The notes under the pieces were generated by a model, which did not search any database, was not told the origin of the DNA, and saw only the letters and a program-made list of their open reading frames with translations. A stretch of 64,000 bases of DNA from Pseudomonas silesiensis (GTDB lineage Bacteria; Pseudomonadota; Gammaproteobacteria; Pseudomonadales; Pseudomonadaceae): the NCBI RefSeq assembly GCF_001661075.1, contig NZ_CP014870.1, forward strand, positions 6,019,703-6,083,702. Reading direction: 5' to 3'. The first letter of the stretch is position 1. Each line of letters starts with the position of its first letter. The position numbers and the translations under genes were made by a program. Shown piece after piece: positions 18,159 to 26,363 of this stretch.

Positions 18159-19613
18159 CTACCAAGAACGAGCGCGCGGGCCGTTTAATTCAATATGCCG
18201 AGCCCTTCCACTTCTAGAAAAATCAATTTTACCCTGATTACGCAGTACGGACAACGCTCTATCTAAACGCTCCTTTTCTCTGAGCTTGTTTGGACCGCGC
18301 TGTAAAACTTCATTCTTAAAAACATAATCAAAGCCCTTACTTCGATAACGATCAAGCCAGATATTTAATTGCACGGCATCAATTTCTTCCTGCATTGGTA
18401 TCGCAAAGATACGTTTAAACTCATCTGAACACCAAAGACATAGTTCAACTGCAAACTCCAACGTCTGTAATGACACGTCCCCATCAAAACCCTCAAATAG
18501 ATGAAATAGCGCAGCCACCCTGGAAATATTGTCGACTAATTTTGAGGCGTGATCACCAAATCCTTCGAACCTCCCATCCTTATTGATACCTGATTCAATA
18601 GCGTTAAAAATATCCAACCAGCGCTCACTTGCCTCAGGAGAGAACTGGACTGTCTGACGCTTCGGGCTATCGATGCTATCTAGCAAAGTCGCATTCTGCC
18701 TGATAATTATTTTGAGGCGCTCGGAAAAGACAGTGCAATGCTCCCAGGACGTTGTTCCATTCTTAATAAGCCTTGAACCTTGGGTTGACAATGGATAGCA
18801 GACTAAAAAACGAGCCCAAAGCCCAGACCCTCGAGTTTTTTCACCTAGACGTTTTATATAATCTTTAAACGCACTTTCTTGCGCCATTATGGAAACCGTT
18901 AGGCGCGCCTCATTAAGTTCGTAGCTTTCTGTAGTTCTACGATCAACAGTAATTGAATCGCCGCTCCAGATAGAATTTTGCTTTGGCAGGTCATTCAGCG
19001 CGCGCCCATTTAACACCCCACCACCTTCACTAGAAATCAAACCGGCCGTCGGTAGATTTTGATGAAGCCCCAGAAACAAAGCCTCAGGCGTAGAGTCATC
19101 ATACAAAATCTTAAACTGCTTAGGCTTAGCTGGCCTGCTATTACCATGCTCATACAAAATACGCTCACTTTCTTGCGTGCATCTTCCATTGAGCACAAGT
19201 TTCCCTATTAATCTAAGAATAGCTTTGTTTTTCGCCTCCCATATCTTGCATTTAGTTACCCACTCATTAATCATCGTCTGATACACCACCCCATACTCTT
19301 CTTGCACCTCTCTTACTGGAGCTAAAAAGATGCTTTCAGCCGTTGATTTGCGCTCTCCAGAGTTTGCAATAGTCAAAAGCATTAACGAAACTGGAACGCA
19401 TTGACCATTTGGCTTTCGCACATCAAAGAGCCCTTGGAGTGATACAGAAATAGCCGTCAGCGCACTGAAGAAGATCAGAGGTAATGGAGCCTGAATATTA
19501 TTTTGAGCCTCATTAATTGCAGCGCCAAGGAGTGGCAAAGGTGCACATCTCGGGAAAGGACTACCGCACGGTGGCAAGTCTCTTTTGAGGCCGTAGTAGG
19601 ACGTCATTAGCAA
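18159..19613 (-). CDS. DUF3987-family protein (YfjI-like)
   Basis: This protein of 484 residues contains the characteristic LLTIANSGERKST phosphate-loop-like segment of DUF3987 proteins. They are found in phages, satellites and integrative elements, often beside primase or replication functions. It overlaps the AlpA-like gene by seven bases, so the two form one operon. A role in element replication is inferred from family context; no primase motif is visible in the protein itself. Confidence 0.85.
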   Translation of the reverse strand: MLMTSYYGLKRDLPPCGSPFPRCAPLPLLGAAINEAQNNIQAPLPLIFFSALTAISVSLQGLFDVRKPNGQCVPVSLMLLTIANSGERKSTAESIFLAPVREVQEEYGVVYQTMINEWVTKCKIWEAKNKAILRLIGKLVLNGRCTQESERILYEHGNSRPAKPKQFKILYDDSTPEALFLGLHQNLPTAGLISSEGGGVLNGRALNDLPKQNSIWSGDSITVDRRTTESYELNEARLTVSIMAQESAFKDYIKRLGEKTRGSGLWARFLVCYPLSTQGSRLIKNGTTSWEHCTVFSERLKIIIRQNATLLDSIDSPKRQTVQFSPEASERWLDIFNAIESGINKDGRFEGFGDHASKLVDNISRVAALFHLFEGFDGDVSLQTLEFAVELCLWCSDEFKRIFAIPMQEEIDAVQLNIWLDRYRSKGFDYVFKNEVLQRGPNKLREKERLDRALSVLRNQGKIDFSRSGRARHIELNGPRARSW

Positions 19614-19966
19614 TCCGCCCCGATAGCCACTAATGCTGCACCGACGCCTCTTTGACAGACGCTACTTTTAATTTCGGTGCGCATGCGCCCTCCCCAGCCA
19701 GCAGCAATCCTAGAATCAAGCCAGCTGCAGAGGTCAGATTCGATCCAGCCGACAGCCCCACACCTGCCGCCCCCACTCGAGAGCTTGATCGGATGTGGAA
19801 AAGAAGGATCATGCCTCGGTGAATTCAGATTCATCCAATCGTAGACAGTTGAGCGACTTACCCCCACCCGCTCTAAAACCAGTTTCAAACGCAGCACTCT
19901 GATAGCTGGTTTCCCACTTTGCTCCAAGCCGAATACGTTACCGGCTTTATTGTCAGTGATGCACAT
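19607..19966 (-). CDS. AlpA-like helix-turn-helix regulator
   Basis: This 119-residue protein has a MerR/excisionase-like winged helix-turn-helix (RLKLVLERVGVSRSTVYDWM) and the family motif FPHPIKLSSGG, followed by VGWIESDLCSWLDSR, typical of phage AlpA regulators. AlpA-type proteins activate integrase expression and act as excisionases, so this is the best candidate for controlling excision. The N-terminus is longer than in minimal AlpA proteins. A strong ribosome site (GGAGGGCGGAG) precedes the ATG. Confidence 0.88.
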   Translation of the reverse strand: MCITDNKAGNVFGLEQSGKPAIRVLRLKLVLERVGVSRSTVYDWMNLNSPRHDPSFPHPIKLSSGGGRCGAVGWIESDLCSWLDSRIAAGWGGRMRTEIKSSVCQRGVGAALVAIGADC

Positions 19967-20134
19967 CTCTCCGCCCTCCAGCTAATTCATCGAAAGATTG
20001 CGATGCTAGGGACTTTGAGCAGCGGTGGCGCGCCGCCTGCTTACAGCCGAAAAATATTGCAAGCACTCGACTTGACAAAATAGAAACAAGTAGTTTTTTT
20101 TGCGAGTCAAACTCACAAAAATTACCGGCGCAAG

Positions 20135-20168
20135 CTGCTATTTTCGCTATTAGTAGCGGAAATAGCAG
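20135..20168. promoter_or_regulatory. Large hairpin in the divergent control region
   Basis: The arms CTGCTATTTTCGCTA (20135-20149) and TAGCGGAAATAGCAG (20154-20168) pair at 14 of 15 positions around a 4-base loop. It lies between the minus-strand alpA-like gene and the plus-strand recombination module, in an A+T-rich stretch. It could be an operator, an origin or a nick site. Confidence 0.55.
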
Positions 20169-20242
20169 TTGTGAGAGCTGTCGATTAAAAAATTTTCAGT
20201 CATACATCACTGCAATGACATCTACCGATGGAGCTCAGAACC

Positions 20243-20572
20243 ATGTCATTGCAATGTCCTCTGTGTAACTCCCCCAAGATCGCATCCTTACAAACAGCCA
20301 TGAAGATTGGCGCAGCTGTTGGAACCGTCGGCGGAGCCGCTCGTGGTGCGAGCGCCGCCCTGGCAGTAGGCCAGGTGGGCGCCTCTGTCGGCGCTATTGC
20401 CGGCCCTCTTGGCATCACCCTCGGCACAGTTTCTGGTGCCATCCTCGGCGGGCTCGCTGGAGGTGCAGGCGGCTGTGCCCTCGGTGCTCAACTTGGCGAA
20501 AAACTCGATCGCCATGTGTTCGCCAACAACCTTTGTCTCGCCTGCAATCATCGCTTCAACCTACCAGCCTAA
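20243..20572 (+). CDS. Small protein: zinc-ribbon halves flanking a glycine-rich segment
   Basis: This 109-residue protein begins with CPLCNSPK and ends with CLACNHRF, two CxxC knuckles that could form one zinc ribbon. Between them is a 70-residue stretch of G/A-rich, glycine-zipper-like sequence (for example GTVGGAARGASAALAVG), which could enter membranes. The start at 20243 is preferred because of GGAG nine bases upstream. No function is known to me. It opens the module with the DUF932 and YqaJ genes. Confidence 0.7.
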   Translation: MSLQCPLCNSPKIASLQTAMKIGAAVGTVGGAARGASAALAVGQVGASVGAIAGPLGITLGTVSGAILGGLAGGAGGCALGAQLGEKLDRHVFANNLCLACNHRFNLPA

Positions 20573-20595
20573 TCCTCTTACAACATTCTTCGGTA

Positions 20596-20619
20596 AATGC
20601 TGCGCGTGCGCAGCATTTA
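20596..20619 (+). terminator. Hairpin before the DUF932 gene
   Basis: AAATGCTGCGC and GCGCAGCATTT form a perfect 11-base stem with a 2-base loop. Without a clear T run it is more likely an attenuator or processing site than a full terminator. Confidence 0.5.
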
Positions 20620-20649
20620 TGCCGGTACGCACCCAAAGGAATCACTCCC

Positions 20650-21618
20650 ATGGCTCATCTCGTCGAACAAATGGCATACGTTGGCGCTACCCCTTGGCAT
20701 GGTTTGGGTAACCGCCTGACGCAAAAACAACCGCTTGAGGTCTGGCAGCGAGAAGCCGGCATGAACTGGCAAATCCAGGACAGCCCAGTTCACTTCAAGG
20801 CCGACACTGTCGGCAACCTAGGCACAATTCACTCCTTTCCGGAACAAAAGGTTCTCTACCGCTCTGACACCAAGGCCCCCTTGTCGGTGGTTTCCAACCG
20901 CTACCAGGTCGTGCAGCCTCGTGAGGTACTGGAGTTCTACAGAGATCTGACTGAGGTCTCCGGCTATGAGCTGGAAACAGCAGGGATACTCAAAGGTGGC
21001 CGCAAGTTCTGGGCTCTGGCCAGAACCGGGCAGACAACCGTGCTGAAGGGGGACGATCAGGTGAATGGCTATCTTCTGTTAGCCACATCCTGTGACGGCA
21101 CGCTGGCCACCACCGCGACCCCGACCACCGTGCGTGTAGTTTGCAACAACACCCTGACCATCTCCCTGAACGGCGCTACCCGTGCAATCAAGGTGCCGCA
21201 CAATACGCGCTTTGATCCGCAGACCGTGAAGAAACAACTGGGCATCGCCGTCTCGCAATGGGATGAATTTATGTACCGCATGCGCGCACTGGCGGAGCGC
21301 AAGGTGCAGTGGCATGAGGCGATGGGCTTCTTCATGAATGTGCTGTGTGATGTGGCCCCCAATAGCAAGCTGCCGGAAGTGCTTCCGAATGAGCGAGCGC
21401 TGCGCAAAGTCCAAGGGCTGTACGAAGGCCAAGGTCGTGGAGCCACGCTTGCATCAGCTCAAGGAACTGCATGGGGCTTGCTCAACGCCGTGACGGAGTA
21501 TGTCGATCACGAGCGACGCGCCAGGAGTACTGAGTACCGCATGGACTCTGCGTGGTTCGGGGCCGGGGCCGTCCTCAAAGACCGCGCACTGAATGCTGCA
21601 CTGCAACTCGCCGCTTAG
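20650..21618 (+). CDS. DUF932 phage/plasmid-like protein
   Basis: This protein of 322 residues matches the DUF932 family seen in phages, plasmids and integrative elements. It shows the N-terminal TPWHGLGNRL motif and a central LLLATSCDGTLATTATPTTV region. The true start is the ATG at 20650; the longer open frame runs through the preceding gene's end. Function is unknown, but the family regularly travels with YqaJ exonuclease, as here, suggesting a recombination or replication accessory role. Confidence 0.88.
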   Translation: MAHLVEQMAYVGATPWHGLGNRLTQKQPLEVWQREAGMNWQIQDSPVHFKADTVGNLGTIHSFPEQKVLYRSDTKAPLSVVSNRYQVVQPREVLEFYRDLTEVSGYELETAGILKGGRKFWALARTGQTTVLKGDDQVNGYLLLATSCDGTLATTATPTTVRVVCNNTLTISLNGATRAIKVPHNTRFDPQTVKKQLGIAVSQWDEFMYRMRALAERKVQWHEAMGFFMNVLCDVAPNSKLPEVLPNERALRKVQGLYEGQGRGATLASAQGTAWGLLNAVTEYVDHERRARSTEYRMDSAWFGAGAVLKDRALNAALQLAA

Positions 21619-21643
21619 CCTCACTCACCTACTCAACGATTAA

Positions 21644-21678
21644 AACGCCTGGTCAGCTTCTGCTGGCCGGGCGTTTTT
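21644..21678 (+). terminator. Terminator after the DUF932 gene
   Basis: AACGCC-T-GGTCAGC pairs with GCTGGCC-G-GGCGTT around TTCT and is followed by five T residues. The downstream YqaJ gene starts 21 bases later, so read-through or attenuation is likely. Confidence 0.8.
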
Positions 21679-21698
21679 ATACCGGATAGGAAAACATC

Positions 21699-22703
21699 AT
21701 GGATAAGCAATCGCTGCAACACTCCTGCAGTAAACCCCGCCCCGCCTTGCGCCTTGTCGGTACCAAACAACTACCGCGTGAGAATTGGCTGGCCGTGCGT
21801 AAACAAGGCATCGGCAGCTCGGATGCAGCCGCCGCAGTAGGTCTTAACCCTTACAAATCCCAGCTGGAGCTGTGGCTGGAGAAAACTGGCCGTGATACCT
21901 CACTGCCCAAAATAGATCCCAATGACGAAGAAAGCCCTGCTTACTGGGGCAACATCTTGGAGCCGATTGTCGCGACTCATTACACCAAGCGTAGTGGGCG
22001 CCGGGTACGTCGCATCAATGCCGTGTTGCAGCATCCTGATCCTAAATTGCCCTGGATGCTGGCCAACATCGACCGCGAGGTCATCGGCGCCGACGATGTG
22101 CAGATCCTCGAATGCAAAACAGCCGGCATCAACGGCGCACGTCTCTGGAATGAGGGCGTGCCCGAATATGTGCAGCTGCAGGTCATGCACCAGCTGGCCG
22201 TGACAGGCAAGCAGTCGGCGGATGTGGCTGTACTGCTCGGCGGCCAGCATCTGGAGATCCACCGCATCGAACGAGACGAGTCGATGATTGCTCGGCTGAT
22301 CGACCTGGAGCGGCTGTTCTGGGACTACGTGGTCAGTGACACCCCGCCACCGGCCGATGGTACAGACTCGGCCGAAGCGGCGTTGCGCTGCCTCTACCCC
22401 GAGGACAATGGTCAAACCCTGGACCTCTGCCAGCACACGGAACTGGCCAGCACCTTCCTGGAGCTCAAGGCTGTTCGCCAGAACATTGCTCAGCAAGAGA
22501 CGCGTGAGGCGCAGCTCAAGCAAGTCCTGCAGCAAGCCATGGGGGCAGCCACCCGTGCGGAGTTTACCGAGGGCTATATCAGTTGGAAGAAGTCCAAGGA
22601 CAGCATTGCTCTGAACGTCGAACAGATGCTCAAGGACAAACCCTACCTGCAAGCCCGCTATCCCAAGATCAAAACAGGCAGCCGCCGCTTCCTGATTGGC
22701 TAA
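21699..22703 (+). CDS. YqaJ-family (lambda exonuclease-like) viral recombinase
   Basis: This 334-residue protein has the YqaJ nuclease signature: WLAVRKQGIGSSDAAAAVGLNPY near the N-terminus (an RxxGIGGSD-type motif), and the catalytic D...E-x-K core in NIDREVI..VQILECKTA. Such enzymes are 5'-3' exonucleases used in single-strand annealing recombination, usually with a ssDNA-binding annealase. The neighbouring 306-residue protein may be that partner. It sits between two hairpin terminators. Confidence 0.9.
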   Translation: MDKQSLQHSCSKPRPALRLVGTKQLPRENWLAVRKQGIGSSDAAAAVGLNPYKSQLELWLEKTGRDTSLPKIDPNDEESPAYWGNILEPIVATHYTKRSGRRVRRINAVLQHPDPKLPWMLANIDREVIGADDVQILECKTAGINGARLWNEGVPEYVQLQVMHQLAVTGKQSADVAVLLGGQHLEIHRIERDESMIARLIDLERLFWDYVVSDTPPPADGTDSAEAALRCLYPEDNGQTLDLCQHTELASTFLELKAVRQNIAQQETREAQLKQVLQQAMGAATRAEFTEGYISWKKSKDSIALNVEQMLKDKPYLQARYPKIKTGSRRFLIG

Positions 22704-22719
22704 ACCGTTTCCCTCATCC

Positions 22720-22756
22720 AAGCCACCCGGACCGTTTACGTCCCGGTGGCTTTTCT
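22720..22756 (+). terminator. Terminator after the YqaJ gene
   Basis: AGCCACCCGGAC and GTCCCGGTGGCT form a stem of about 12 bases, followed by TTTCTATTTT. It again precedes the next gene by about 25 bases. Confidence 0.75.
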
Positions 22757-22780
22757 ATTTTCAGATCAAGGATAACCGCC

Positions 22781-23701
22781 ATGCTCAAAGGTTTAGCCAT
22801 CACCCCTCCGGTACTCGGGCGTATTTCCATCGGCAAGGTCGTCGAGAAAAACGGCAAGCGCCTGCCCGAGAAAGACGATCAATTCACCATCACCTCGCAA
22901 GTCCAAAACCGCGACGGTTGGTTAATGCACCCGCACAATGAGGAGCTGCGCAATGGCCAGGATGGCAAACTGCGCAGCATTCCGATCCGCTTGCTGTTCA
23001 ACGAGCCGGACCTGAACTTTCGGGCTGACTACAGCCTGTTCGACCGCGCTACCGGCCGGCCGCTGTGCGTGGGCAATGGTGAAACATGCAAGCGTTTGAC
23101 CAAGGACGGAATCCAGTCGTTGCCCTGTCCTTCACCGGATGGCTGTTCGCTGGCGCAAGGCGCAGCCTGCAAGCCCTACGGACGACTGAATGTTGCCATC
23201 GGGAATGAAGATCCACTGGGCAGCTTTGTCTTTCGCACCACGGGCTACAACAGCATTCGTACCCTGGCAGCACGTCTGCACTACCTACAAGCCATCTCCG
23301 GCGATCGATTAGCCTGCCTGCCGTTGGAACTGCGTCTGCGTGGTAAGTCCACGCGGCAGAGCCACGGTGCACCGATTTTCTACGTCGATATCACGGTGCG
23401 CAGCGGCCTGAGTCTAGAAGACGCCTTACTGGAAGCCAAGCAGCTCGACAAAACCCGGCAGGCCTCCGGCTTTAACCAAAGCGCTCTTGATCATGCGGCC
23501 CGGCAGGGCTTTAACAATGGGGCCTTTGAGGACAGCGAGGAGGACACCGGCGCCGTCGTCGAGGAGCTCTTCCCTGCCATTGAAGATCAGCCCAGCCATG
23601 TTGAGCCCCATTCCCAACTGGCTGCGCCTACCAAACCCTCACTCGCGCAAAAGCTGCAGTCGCAAGCCACGCGACACAAGGGCAGACCCACCGCCCAGTA
23701 A
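22781..23701 (+). CDS. Putative metal-binding recombination accessory protein
   Basis: This 306-residue protein is of the type often labelled hydrolase or metal-binding protein in integrative elements. A cysteine-rich patch (NGETCKRLTKDG...PCPSPDGCSLAQGAACK, about 100-132) probably binds metal. The last 60 residues are acidic and disordered, resembling the acidic tails of ssDNA-binding proteins. The start is the ATG at 22781, after the terminator. Its fixed position after YqaJ suggests an annealing or DNA-binding partner role; this is inferred. Confidence 0.75.
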   Translation: MLKGLAITPPVLGRISIGKVVEKNGKRLPEKDDQFTITSQVQNRDGWLMHPHNEELRNGQDGKLRSIPIRLLFNEPDLNFRADYSLFDRATGRPLCVGNGETCKRLTKDGIQSLPCPSPDGCSLAQGAACKPYGRLNVAIGNEDPLGSFVFRTTGYNSIRTLAARLHYLQAISGDRLACLPLELRLRGKSTRQSHGAPIFYVDITVRSGLSLEDALLEAKQLDKTRQASGFNQSALDHAARQGFNNGAFEDSEEDTGAVVEELFPAIEDQPSHVEPHSQLAAPTKPSLAQKLQSQATRHKGRPTAQ

Positions 23702-23750
23702 CCGCATTTCTCAATCCCCCGTTCTCACGCATTCATATAGGAATACCCTC

Positions 23751-24248
23751 ATGAAATATCACAAGCTTATAGCCAATGAAAGGACCGGGACCTATGTCAT
23801 GGACTCACCGGTCACCGAGGCCGACATCCTGCAGATGGCGCAACAACTAGCGATGAGTCGGTTGTCGAAAGGTCGGGCACTGACTGAGCCGAAACAGGTC
23901 TTCAGCCACCTACAAACACTGCTGCAGTACCACGAGCATGAAGTCTTTGCGTTATTGCTGCTTGATACCAAGTACCGGGTGATTGGTTTCCGAGAGCTAT
24001 CCGGAGGCACCCTAGACGGGGTCAGCGTATATCCACGGGAAGTGGTTAAGGTCGCCTTGGAGCACAACGCTGCCGCCGTGATCCTAGTACATAAGGTGCA
24101 CAACAGCGACTCAGAGACCTGTCAAGCCGATCGCACATTGACCACCAACATCAAGAACGCACTAAACATGATTGGCACCCGAACATTGGATCATGTCGCA
24201 GTGGGATATGAGGGATGCAGATCGATGGCTGAGCAGGGGTACCTGTAA
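23751..24248 (+). CDS. RadC-like JAB/MPN-domain protein with altered metal site
   Basis: This 165-residue protein covers the JAB/MPN domain of the RadC family without the N-terminal HhH part. The family core is followed through EVFALLLLDTKYRVIG, PREVVKVALEHNAAAVILVH and the C-terminal SMAEQGYL. The usual metal motif HxHP...SxxD aligns to H114-K-V116-H117...C124-Q-A-D127. The second histidine is therefore replaced by valine (with a histidine one place later) and the serine by cysteine. It closes the DUF932/YqaJ module. RadC-like proteins are common in mobile elements and their role is unsettled. Confidence 0.85.
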   Translation: MKYHKLIANERTGTYVMDSPVTEADILQMAQQLAMSRLSKGRALTEPKQVFSHLQTLLQYHEHEVFALLLLDTKYRVIGFRELSGGTLDGVSVYPREVVKVALEHNAAAVILVHKVHNSDSETCQADRTLTTNIKNALNMIGTRTLDHVAVGYEGCRSMAEQGYL

Positions 24249-24425
24249 CGCCTATGCTCACACCGTCCGATGGACTGCCCTTGGCTGATGCTAGGGCGGT
24301 CATCGGCACGATCCCCATCAGTTATTTTTTTAGCCATCGATCTGCAGTCCTAACCCCAGTGCCACCAACGTAGAAGCCCCAATCAGAACGCCCTGAGTTT
24401 GTCACTCGCTTATAGCACTGCGATG

Positions 24426-25676
24426 TCAGTGACCAGCCCCAACATCAGACGAGCTTTCTGGCAGAGTGTTTGGCTTTGGTCTTTCAATATAAGGGACGTC
24501 AAACATCGGTCTGGAACGCCACCCTTCTGGCTCGCGATCGATCAAAACCCAATATTTTGAAGCTCTCTTCGGCGCGGGAAGCGGGGTCTTTAACTTCATT
24601 CTTTCGAGGTAGCGCTCTTCAAACGCGGGTCTGTTCATCGCTTTAAACCCAATGTTCTCAACAGACGGACCGCGAACCAAATTGGCTGAACCACTCATGA
24701 CCTCGCACACGCTCTCGGAAATACCGGCGAAGAATTTTGCATGGAAATCTTGCTTCCTGGCATCCATGGCGACAAGCCTGTTTTCCAAGCCAAATTTCTC
24801 TAGAAGGTTGACCGAAATTCCGTCCTCCTCCATGGCCTTCCTATAGGCCGTCCACGTCGCTCCACGCGTCAAGAAAATGGACTTCTCAGAGTCCAGTATG
24901 CCAAGCAGCCACTCCCATACGGCCAACTGTTTTTCTGAAGACATGAATGTCGTGCCCACGAACGGTGAGACGATCAGAATTTGCTCGGCAAGCAGATTCC
25001 AACGGATGATCAACTTTTCAAGCAAGTCCATTGCATCGTCCTTGGACACAATGCCATCCAACGTTTCCTCAAACTTTGCGCCGGAAACATCCGCAAGGAG
25101 AAAGTCGTTTTCCGATGTAGGTCCGGTGCCGGCGCCCATCAAAAGCCGCGCATAAAAGGTGGCCGTGTGCCTCCCTCCGCACGAACACTCCACGGGCACA
25201 CGCACCACTGCATAGTCGTGGTGGGGACCACCCTTCAATAGATAGTTCTGCGCGACGTGGTAGGCTTTAACAACTGCCGAAATCTCGTTTCCCAAAGCTG
25301 TCTTGGCGAGCCTCTCTAAATCAGCCGAGCCCTTCGCGCATTGATAGAGCGGGGTTGCCGAGTAGTTGAACCGCCACACATTGAGGTTCAGATCAATGTT
25401 GTGTCGGAAAACGTCATGGGCAACTGTGCTCCGATCCCCAGCGAATGACTTTTCATGCCTTGCTTTGATTTGCTTGCAAAGCTTGCTGCCAGACTCTAGA
25501 GGATTGTTGAGCTCGATGACGAACGGTTGATTGCACCTAGGGCAATCAACCTCCCAATAGCCAGGGTCGTTTTCACCTTGAAATTTGATCTCGACGTAAT
25601 GATGCGGCTCCCCGCAATGAGGACAATTTGCCGCATGCTCTGTTCTGTATGTGCCATCGTCTCGGCTTGATCTCAT
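24426..25676 (-). CDS. Zinc-ribbon and phospholipase-D-like domain protein
   Basis: This 416-residue protein begins with a zinc ribbon (CPHC at 18-21, CPRC at 45-48) and has a further CSCGGRH cluster (164-170). The C-terminal half is PLD-like: LIVSPFVGTTFM, then FHAKFF (His312, Lys314) and SGSANLVRGPSVEN (328-341), matching one HxK...GSxN catalytic set, as in PLD-type nucleases that act as dimers. It stands alone, so it is either a defence nuclease or an element maintenance function. Function is inferred from the motifs. Confidence 0.75.
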   Translation of the reverse strand: MRSSRDDGTYRTEHAANCPHCGEPHHYVEIKFQGENDPGYWEVDCPRCNQPFVIELNNPLESGSKLCKQIKARHEKSFAGDRSTVAHDVFRHNIDLNLNVWRFNYSATPLYQCAKGSADLERLAKTALGNEISAVVKAYHVAQNYLLKGGPHHDYAVVRVPVECSCGGRHTATFYARLLMGAGTGPTSENDFLLADVSGAKFEETLDGIVSKDDAMDLLEKLIIRWNLLAEQILIVSPFVGTTFMSSEKQLAVWEWLLGILDSEKSIFLTRGATWTAYRKAMEEDGISVNLLEKFGLENRLVAMDARKQDFHAKFFAGISESVCEVMSGSANLVRGPSVENIGFKAMNRPAFEERYLERMKLKTPLPAPKRASKYWVLIDREPEGWRSRPMFDVPYIERPKPNTLPESSSDVGAGH

Positions 25677-25870
25677 CTTGTCTCCTGGGCATTCGTCCTG
25701 AGCGCTATTCCATCAACCCGATAGAGCTCTCTTTTCACACTACCCTGCGGTGAATCCAGCTTCAGGCAGAACGAACTTCTGAACTACAGGGATAGCTAAC
25801 CCCAAGGAAGTGAACGAGCCATCTCCGCTGAATCACCACAACAATCGAAATGGAATGCAGCGCTATCAAG

Positions 25871-25910
25871 TAAACGGGTGTCGGTATCCGGTTTTACTGG
25901 GGTAATTTCA
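25871..25910. repeat. Possible relic of an IS2-group insertion-sequence end
   Basis: About 40 bases (TAAACGGGTG.TCGGTATCCGGTTTTACTGGGG as a run of similar blocks) resemble the right end of the complete IS at 33515-33551, including the GTATCCGGTTTT/GTGTCCGGTTTT core. No transposase sequence accompanies it, so it may be a scar or coincidence. Confidence 0.35.
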
Positions 25911-25927
25911 AACGAAATGCAGGTGGC

Positions 25928-26251
25928 TCAACACTCATCTTCTTCATAATCGACTTCAACGATCTCAACCGCCAAGCTCTGGATGATCTCGATACCTTCA
26001 GGGCACTCCACCAACTCGAGCCCGTCGATGCTTGGAGTTGTGAAGCCGTAATCAGCCGTGACGCGCCATACGACAGCCCCAGCCTGGGTAGCCCCTGTGA
26101 ACAAAGACGCATAGATTTCACCATCCTCCTTGAATTTTTGAGCCTCCAGCAGCTCAGATGAGGACTGAACAATCGAATCTGCCGGGATAGTTATCTTCTT
26201 GCCTGACAGTTCGTAAACTACATCCTGAGTCACTTCAATCATTGATGCCAT
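25928..26251 (-). CDS. Small acidic hypothetical protein
   Basis: This 107-residue, strongly acidic protein ends EVDYEEDEC. It is beta-rich by inspection and has no motif I recognise. The start MASMIEV is preceded by AGGAGGG. Acidic small proteins in islands are sometimes anti-restriction or DNA-mimic proteins, but nothing here proves that. Confidence 0.55.
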   Translation of the reverse strand: MASMIEVTQDVVYELSGKKITIPADSIVQSSSELLEAQKFKEDGEIYASLFTGATQAGAVVWRVTADYGFTTPSIDGLELVECPEGIEIIQSLAVEIVEVDYEEDEC

Positions 26252-26363
26252 GGTGCCCTCCTAGTAAAAGGGCACCACTGTAGTGGCAATCGGATAGCTA
26301 GGAAACAGGGCATTTGCTCAGAAGGGGGGAATACGCGTCAACTGATCGACGATATTTCCTACC

